From the NCBI GenBank assembly GCA_019096065.1, contig JAGUCH010000003.1, forward strand, positions 7,750,001 through 7,814,000: a stretch of 64,000 bases of DNA, given 5' to 3'. Under the pieces are notes generated by a model that was not told the DNA's origin, ran no database searches, and saw only the letters and a program-made list of their open reading frames with translations. Made by a program: the position numbers and the translations under genes. The stretch is from Paracyclopina nana (taxonomy: Eukaryota; Arthropoda; Copepoda; Cyclopoida; Cyclopettidae). Below are positions 57,001-64,000 of this stretch, in pieces. Every line of letters starts with the position of its first letter. Positions within the stretch are counted from its first letter, which is position 1.

Positions 57001-58491
57001 ACCTAAAATTTCCTTCACACTTTTATGAGTTGCTTTCATTGAAAAGTCTAGTTAAAAGCAAATTTATTTTTCATGTTTGAGCTTACACCCATTTTCATAG
57101 AAGTATGATAAAGCTCTTTTCATAATGAGTTGGTAAACTGAAAAGATTCTACATTATTCTAGTATTAGTAGAATTCTTAGCATTTGAGTCCTTAGGAGAA
57201 TTGGACGAAATAGTATTCAATAGATTTTGTATATCATTTGATTGCAGAGAGCTCCCCACTGTGAATTGCCAAAAGATCGAACCAAAAGAAATGGCCTTGG
57301 CACTGGTGTCCTTGACTATCAAAAGAGCTAGGCAGTAAAAATGTGCAAAACAGAGTCATTTATTTCCACATCCCAAACTTGTCCCTACGCAAAATATTCC
57401 TGAATTGGAGAAAAGCTGAGCAGGAAACACTTTTTGTATTCATTTTTGTTGCCACAGCTGAGTCAACCAGATTATATGGACTTTTCACGTTGTGTACATA
57501 GCATATCTAATGGGATGAGAAATGCACTTAAGTGGCCAGTGTGCATGCAAATTCGTCCTTGAATTTCAAACGTGCAACAACTCCAGTCGTTTTTATGAGG
57601 CAATTAAAAATGTATTAGTCTTTACATAAGCTGCAATAGTACATGTAGCGATTTCTACTTACCGCAGAAGTTGGGTACACCTTTAGATGCCATTGACAGC
57701 TTTCCAATCCAAATGCTTTCACATTTCAGGAGCGAAAATCATTTATCTTTCAATTTCAAAATTACTCCCATTCTTCCCTATAGTAATTCCATTTTTGAGG
57801 AATCGTACATGTATTATGTACTTTCCAGCTTAGAAGGCATAATATGGCATAAATGTATACTTCAGTATGTGCTTGGCCTTTATTTCGGAAAGCACAGAGG
57901 GATATTTCGTTCGCCATACGAGCGGATCGCGTACTTCTCGGAATCCTGGGATATCAAATGGATGCTTTCTCAGAACGCTGAAAAGTGATAGATGACCCCT
58001 CTTAACTGGGCCATCTTCTACTTTACAAAGCTTTTCTGTAAGCATTATTATTATAGTGGCCTTTTGTATTGGAAAGGCCTCTCTTCCCAACGTCTATAGT
58101 TTTCAACAGAAATGTTTCTCCTCACAGATTTGAACTACTGTTGTAAAACAACAAGTACACCTGCAATGCAGTTGCAATTTCAACGCTTTCATGTACGATT
58201 TCAAAGACTTCCTGCTAGAGAATGTTGCACAACAGTCTGAACTTGCTCAGAGCTACCATCGTGGCGTAATATGGTTATAGACCACCACGGAGAAAAAACC
58301 TAGCTCAACTACATGAGACTTTTTTTTACCATTGATACCTACTGGAAAGTTAGGCAGGGGGAGAAGCAGAAGAAAATCAGCCACAATCTGCAGATTCTCT
58401 ACATGGTTGCGGTTGCCTGAGTAGCATTTACTACATTGAGTAAAGGAAAAGCCGTAGTAAAATTAAAAAAACATCCTAACAGCAAGAGCTT
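54047..58491. other. Intergenic DNA, nothing recognised
   Basis: About 4.4 kb of AT-rich DNA. A 105-codon frame at 57671-57988 starts without ATG and shows no domain, so it is not called. Confidence 0.4.
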
Positions 58492-58677
58492 TCACGAAAC
58501 AGAATTAACGTTCACGCGGCAGTTCTCCAGAATTTGCTCGCGGTTTTGCTTGAAAATATACATGTAGTGGAGCATGGTAAGGCCGTCGAACGTTTTGATG
58601 TTTGCTAGAAGCCACCATGCATTTTTCAAGAAAGCCGCACCTCCAGCTCGTTTCTCTGCTGCTCTTGTGGCCTCCAT
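58492..58677 (-). CDS. Possible small ORF in a locally GC-rich island
   Basis: The frame from ATG 58677 to TGA 58492 gives 61 residues, beginning MEATRAAEKRAGGAAF and containing NAWWLLANIKTFDGL. The frame remains open upstream to 58857 without an ATG. Codon choice in the 3' half (many C- and G-ending codons in an AT-rich region) suggests coding. The surrounding 58570-58860 block is GC-rich and open in three frames, so it may instead be a CpG-type promoter block. No family recognised; low confidence. Confidence 0.25.
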   Translation of the reverse strand: MEATRAAEKRAGGAAFLKNAWWLLANIKTFDGLTMLHYMYIFKQNREQILENCRVNVNSVS

Positions 58678-60833
58678 GGAGGCCGAGGCCGCCTGTCTCC
58701 TCGAGCTCTCGAGGGTGTGTAGTATTTGCGCTCGCGCCCAACTTGGAGCGCGCCCAAAGTTGGCTTGCGTCAAAATCGCGCAAATCTTCCCTTTCTTAGT
58801 TCTCGACACAAAGCGAGCCGAAATGCACGAAACGAGTGATGACGAGTGGGCGACCAAGTGATTTTGGTGCTTTGGCCATCATTTGTCAGTGTCACCTTTC
58901 ATACATCCTTGAAATTATCCCGAGGGGGAAAACTGCGAACAAGCAGATGGGACGTTAGTTAAACTCCCATGGGACTTATTGCAGGGGATTGGCTGTCTCT
59001 CGCGTATTTTCATGCACGCTCGCAAAACTCGAAAGGTTTTCAGGCTTTCTAAATACGGATCTTTTGCGACATAATACCAGGCAAAAGTAGAAAAAATGCC
59101 GCGCGTGCGAAAACCACTTATGTGGTTCATAAATCTTGCGAGTAGCATAGGAAGGCTTTTCTATATACGGATCATTACATGTGAAGAAGGTCCCAAGAAG
59201 GGTACACACAAAAAAAACCGCGCAGCATTAATATTTGAGCATGTTTGCCCAGCAAAAGGCTGGCTCTTAGTTTAACGCAATTATATACCAGCAGCTGTTG
59301 CTAGCTGCTATTATGAGCATTTTTGAGAGGCCTAGATCAAACTGCTGCTAGGCCATTTTGCTAACCAAAACTTTTATGCAGCAATGCTTTATGGGATGGG
59401 GCCAAGCCAAGTTTTACGGCATAACATATGATGCTATAAATTGCACTCGTTAATTTTCCCACCCATAAACGAAGTAGGCACAAAAATATACTCGCGCACA
59501 TAGTACATTTGGACAGCTTTCGGGCAGAAACACATATGCTAGTTTTGAATCGTTTTTCACGATGAGAATGCATAAATTAGCTAATACGTGAGCTCTGAGG
59601 GGGGAGGACAAAAACAAGGTGAGAGATATCCATGTTTGTGTTAGCTTTAGAGAGAGCCGATGCAGATTTTTTAATAAGGTCTACCTTTTAAAATGGTGCA
59701 AAATTTGCCTCGTAAACACCTTAAATAGCTAAGAAGTGATGAGCTACAAATTACACGTAATTGCTGTTAGACCTGCAAATAGAGCTCAAATAGACTGCGA
59801 AGTTAAAAAGCATATTAAAAAATCAAATTTTTCCAATACCATATACGATGTTGAGGCTCTACTACGGATGTGGCCAAGGCTTACTATTTTAGTTAAAGCT
59901 CACTAGCTGGCAGGCTTTTTCCTATAAAAAGTCACTATTTTATTATTGAAGATGATTCTGTCAGTCCCAGGCAGTCTTAAGAACAAGATGAATCTTCCAT
60001 GCTTGAAATGCTGATTATGAAGAAGCAGAATATGTGCTCCAACCGCATCGTTTAGACTTTTAGGCATTTCTTTTCGAAACAGAACGGGATCTGAATCTTC
60101 TGCCAAAAATGAGCTATTGATGGCATATTTTTGAAACGGTTAGCAACCATTAAGAAAAAGCAAAATTGCGTAGGAGTATTGTTCAAGGAAAGCCTAGAAA
60201 ACATAATTTATCACGAAAAGTTCCTTTTTTATAGCAACGAGCAAATTACCACTGCACTGCTGAGCCTGGTGGACTAATGTCTGTACTTTTTCAAGCTTTC
60301 TGCAGAAAGTCACGAGTGTACTAATAAAGACTCGTTAATAATACCTTGAATTTTGAAAGTAGTTGAAAATAAAAAATTTCCCTCAAAAAGCTTATCTTTG
60401 TCGGGGTACTGATACAATTGGCGAATTTCGGTTTGGCCAACATTTCTCTTGCATTGCTTTCTCAGCCTTTGTTACAAAATGGTTTTTTCTTTAATTAAGA
60501 TGTGAATGCTCCCATTAAAGCATATGTAATAATTTGCCAAAATTGAGGTTGTTCACTTTCAAAGTTGATATGATTTTTTGGGGGCATTTGCTGAAAACAA
60601 AAGGTTGCTTGTGGCAACTTTTGGTCTTTTTAGGTAAGGTGTTCTCTTGGGAGGTTGGGTTTGTTTATATGAGCAGGACATAAAAAGTATTTTCGTCGAG
60701 TCACTTTGAGGCTTAAGCAAAGTTCCAGGGGAATTTTATTATGACAGTATATTGCATATAGAACGGGCACACAACAATTTCAAGGATGTCTGGCACTTTG
60801 CAGTGATGACAATCCTTTTTGGAGAGAGTCAAA
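58678..60833. other. GC-rich block, then AT-rich upstream region of the MAM-domain gene
   Basis: 58678-58860 continues the GC-rich block. The remaining two kilobases are AT-rich with no supported gene or RNA. Confidence 0.4.
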
Positions 60834-61197
60834 ATGGTTGCACATACTAAAAGTTCTCAACACACACGGACGGGTTTTGTTTTCTTTCTTTTACTGTTGG
60901 CCGCTGGGGCTGACAACAACAGTTATTTGAGTGATTATGACGAAGATCAGCATTTGGTGCTCAAAAAAGCCATTCTCATTGAGCCCAACTACACAGGTCT
61001 CGACTGCTACTTTAACAAGAACGAAGAGTGCTACTGGACATGGGACGCGGATAATTACACCGAGACGAGCAGCAGTGATCAGCATAAACCAGGCCAAAAT
61101 GGATTCATGCTGCTCGAGTCTGAGGACATCAAGCGGTACCACAGCAAATGGCCGAAGGAGTTTTTTGGCCCCTACACAGACTCAAGGAACTACGAAG
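60834..61197 (+). CDS. First coding exon of a MAM-domain extracellular protein (partial)
   Basis: The ATG at 60834 starts MVAHTKSSQHTRTG followed by a signal-peptide core (FVFFLLLLAAGADN). After an acidic spacer, LDCYFNKNEECYWTWD has the cysteine pair and tryptophans that open a MAM domain, and GFMLLES fits its next strand. The exon ends in AAG|GTAAGA at 61197, phase 1, and the next exon is not in the window. MAM domains are adhesive modules of membrane receptors, phosphatases and secreted proteases, so the full protein cannot be named. Three N-glycosylation sequons lie in the exon (NNS, NYT, NYT). Confidence 0.7.
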
Positions 61198-64000
61198 GTA
61201 AGAAAATCAGAGCAACAACATGCTACGTATAAGATATATCATGCCTCTTGAACCGAGAGCACTTTGACGTGAATTCTATTTGACTGAAACTCCTGTCCAC
61301 TCGTTGTTGTGAGCATTCTTGGCAAAAAACAAGACTGAATGAAAGCTCCTACGACTTGTGTACCTACATACGTACGTACTGCATGGAATTTCTAGGCCAG
61401 GACAGAGAGCAACAAGTCAAAAATGCGAGGAAATGCCTCTAATTCGAGTCGTTTTCACGCTTTTACTATGTCCTACTATGTGGCAAGGTGTGAGCTGTAA
61501 ACGATAGCAAATATTGAAATGTGGAAATGCAAAGGAAAAAATCGTGATCAAAGGGAATTTTCAATATGTCTCTGATCAGCCATGCTAAAGCCTGAGCAAA
61601 TCAAAAATGCCAAACCATCAGATATTCTATTATGTGAAAGGATATATAGGAGCATCTTGTGAGACCTTTTCCCCTCTATATTCGAGAGGTGAGTAATTTG
61701 GCGCAAGAAATATCACCAACATACCCTATATAGCATATGCTTATGAAAGATCACAATCACAGCAGTCTAACCTTTAAGCAGCAGAAGCAGCCATACCCTA
61801 AGTCACTTTTTACAGGCCGAGACAGGAAAGCAAGATGTGTGAAAGATGAGGGCCATTTTTAGCCGTAATTATGTGCATTTGAACGTCAAAAGTGACCTTA
61901 AAAGCATAAAGGCGTCAAACATGCTACAATATACAACCACGTGAATATTTGCTGCTTCGGAGCTAGCAGCTTGAGAAATTGAAAAACTGCTTTCTCTTTT
62001 TTCTTTCTTGCTTGCTTCTTTATAAAAGTACTACACACAGTGGTGTCTAGTAAGGCAAGAAATGGAATAAGTACGAAAAGTACGACCTCAATGGCTGCCG
62101 GCCACTCATCACAATCTCCTTTCTCGAGCAATAAATCTTGAACCAGGGCAAGAAAGCGGCAGAATTCGCAGGACACAGAAGTGTTCATTTCCTCTAACAT
62201 TGTAGAATTCCCACTTGCCAAGTTTTGATCCCCAGCTGTTCACCTCCTATAGAATTGTAGTTGCAGCAAAAGCAAACAAGGCGCAAAAGCAGCTTAATGA
62301 AAGCAATACTACTACAGCATATACGGAGCTTGATGTTTATAGGAAAATGGATCTGCTATTTTTCGATAACATCTTTTTTTATTTGCGGAGGGTCACGACC
62401 TACATTCACGCATTAAAATGTCACAACGAATCAAGAATGTGATTTTCTCAAATTACTATTTTCATAAAAAGGTCACAAAAAGTGTAGCTGCAGTAACGAA
62501 AAAATCTTACACACTTGCACCACAAAGTTATTTACTAGTTTACTTCCTCCTTTCAAGTGCCTTATTCAATACGTGGCCCTTGGAAAGTGCACGATAATCG
62601 ATACAGTAAATACTTTTAAGAAGACAAAAAAGCTGTCAAAAATATCGCGAAAACGTAATGCTCAACATTGACGGCAGAAAAATTGGAAAATCTTAACTCA
62701 TTTCATTTTATTGGCTACTTGTAAATGAGGGGAAAGATACGGAATTCTCTCATGAAGACTCTTAATTTTTGTGAAGCCATCCCTCGTAGATCTGACGGTA
62801 ATCTCAAATGGGATCTCGAACGTTAGGAAAAAGCTCTGGCATGGTACAAAGATGGATAGATCGATAGAAAGCTTTTTAAGGTTGCTCACCACGTTGAGCA
62901 AGCAACTACCAAAGGATGCAGTCGAGGTATGAGCCCAGGGAAATAGCTGTGAAATGACGACGGCGACGACACAGGCCCTCGAGATCACTTTAACAAATTG
63001 AAAAATGGCTGCTGCGGATTTGGTGCAACTTTGGAAGAGCAGTTGGCAAAATTAGAAAGCATCTGACCCTTGGATTGGCCAACATTCTAAATTGCTCTGA
63101 ATGCTCAATGAAGGCAGGGTTCTTTGCACAATATTCTACTATAATAGAGAGGAACCACTAAAGTACTAGAAGTAGAGTATGTATGAGGAAAGCCAATGTT
63201 TCAGGAGCCAAATGAACTGAAAATTGTGCAACTTCAGGATATCTGTTCAGCTGTACATACAATAAAGAAAAAATACATTAAATGAACCATGGAACGTGTA
63301 AGAATAGAGCACTGATGGCCTCGCATTAATAATAACTTTTTTCCTTTACGAGTTCCTTCTTTGTGAATGGTATTGTAGAAATACTTCCTCTCTCTCTATA
63401 GTATATAGTAAGTGAGGGCTAAAAATGCCAGAGAAAGTGCGCACACACGAGCTGCTCTTATATTATGGTAGACTGTTGTAGACTCTCGTCGAAGGAGCGA
63501 AAAAATGAAGGCATTGCTGCAATAGAGAAGCGCCACTAGCTTAAGCTGCAAGCCTCATCGTTTTAGGCATATCATCTTTGGTACATAAAATATATCCTCC
63601 GGCAAAAAGTTATTGTTCCACAGAGACCAATTTCTGGAGGCAGCAACAGCGCCTCAATTTCGCCTCAATTATTACCTCGCTCCTTTCCTAGCTTTAGCTA
63701 TATAATATAATATGGCTTTCCTAGGCCTACAACACGCGATTTTCATCACGAAACAACTCTCGTGTCTTTCTTTCACATTTCACCTGTCAACTATAGCTTG
63801 TTTCACTTATACTGCACTATGCTCTAGAGTTGTCATAAAAGCTTGAAAAAGTCATTAGGCCAGAACAAATTTTCCAGCCGGAATTACGGTTGTCCTAAAT
63901 AGCCGTCGAAGTAACTTTGCTTGCTGTAAGCGATATATGCTGTACTATTAGAAAGTTTTCTCCAATCATAATTGCTTTTTCTTGCCTGGGCCGCGGCAGG
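61198..64000. other. Intron of the MAM-domain gene, to the right edge
   Basis: At least 2.8 kb of intron. Minus-strand frames at 61898-62221 (about 107 codons with a hydrophobic segment) and 62698-62988 are open but start without ATG and match no family. The second exon of the gene is not visible before the window ends. Confidence 0.45.

Noticed and set aside
57671-57988. 105-codon plus-strand frame
   Set aside because: It starts without ATG, has random-looking composition and no splice or family support.
61898-62221. Minus-strand 107-codon frame with a hydrophobic helix in the MAM gene intron
   Set aside because: It starts at TTG, no neighbouring exons fit and no family is recognised; an internal ATG is possible but unsupported.
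62698-62988. Minus-strand frame resembling a signal peptide
   Set aside because: The apparent start is GTG, the frame is open upstream, and there is no further support.

Overview
This is a eukaryotic nuclear segment, most likely from an arthropod or another small invertebrate. Genes have short GT-AG introns, mostly about 50-350 nt, in AT-rich DNA. Every recognisable host gene is a metazoan type: WDR59, an activator E2F, a UPF0489 (C5orf22-like) protein, a CNOT2-like protein, SmE, HYOU1, a GT14 glycosyltransferase and a MAM-domain protein. U1 snRNA and tRNA-Trp genes are also present. The species cannot be named from sequence alone.

Layout. 0-18 kb is gene-dense: WDR59 (minus, runs off the left edge), E2F (minus), a small split gene of unknown function (minus), UPF0489 (plus), CNOT2-like (plus, with a U1 snRNA gene inside its last intron), SNRPE (minus, intronless), HYOU1 (plus) and a predicted type I membrane protein (minus, tail-to-tail with HYOU1). 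18.2-48.6 kb is a repeat-rich island bounded by two inverted copies of a 0.8-0.95 kb repeat. Each copy ends in a 150-bp palindrome and holds a tRNA-like pol III unit. The island contains a tRNA-Trp gene, a GT14 gene (20.5-22.2 kb) with a degraded partial second copy at 32.4 kb, an 8.8-kb Gypsy-type LTR element with an env-like gene (22.3-31.1 kb), a nest of MITE and fold-back repeats (31.2-32.4 kb), and a 9.3-kb CACTA/EnSpm-like DNA transposon with two divergent multi-exon genes (33.5-42.9 kb), followed by more MITEs. 48.6-64 kb is gene-poor: an eight-exon gene for a predicted secreted protein with no family I recognise (50.4-54.0 kb), then the first exon of a MAM-domain protein (60.8 kb) whose following intron leaves the window.

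Function. The left cluster is housekeeping: mTORC1 amino-acid signalling (WDR59), cell-cycle transcription (E2F), mRNA deadenylation (CNOT2), splicing (SmE, U1) and ER folding (HYOU1). Promoter motifs fit these roles: E2F consensus sites upstream of E2F and WDR59, and ERSE-like and UPRE-like sites upstream of HYOU1.

The observations that most deserve follow-up are the young LTR element (LTRs identical except the last base) that keeps an intact virus-type glycoprotein ORF but a broken gag-pol; the CACTA-like element whose second gene carries two in-frame TAG codons and no other lesion; an alternative HYOU1 terminal exon that would swap the ER-retrieval tail for a membrane segment; and two family-less gene models, one secreted and one membrane-bound. 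Exon models were built by hand from splice motifs and reading phase, with no RNA or database support.
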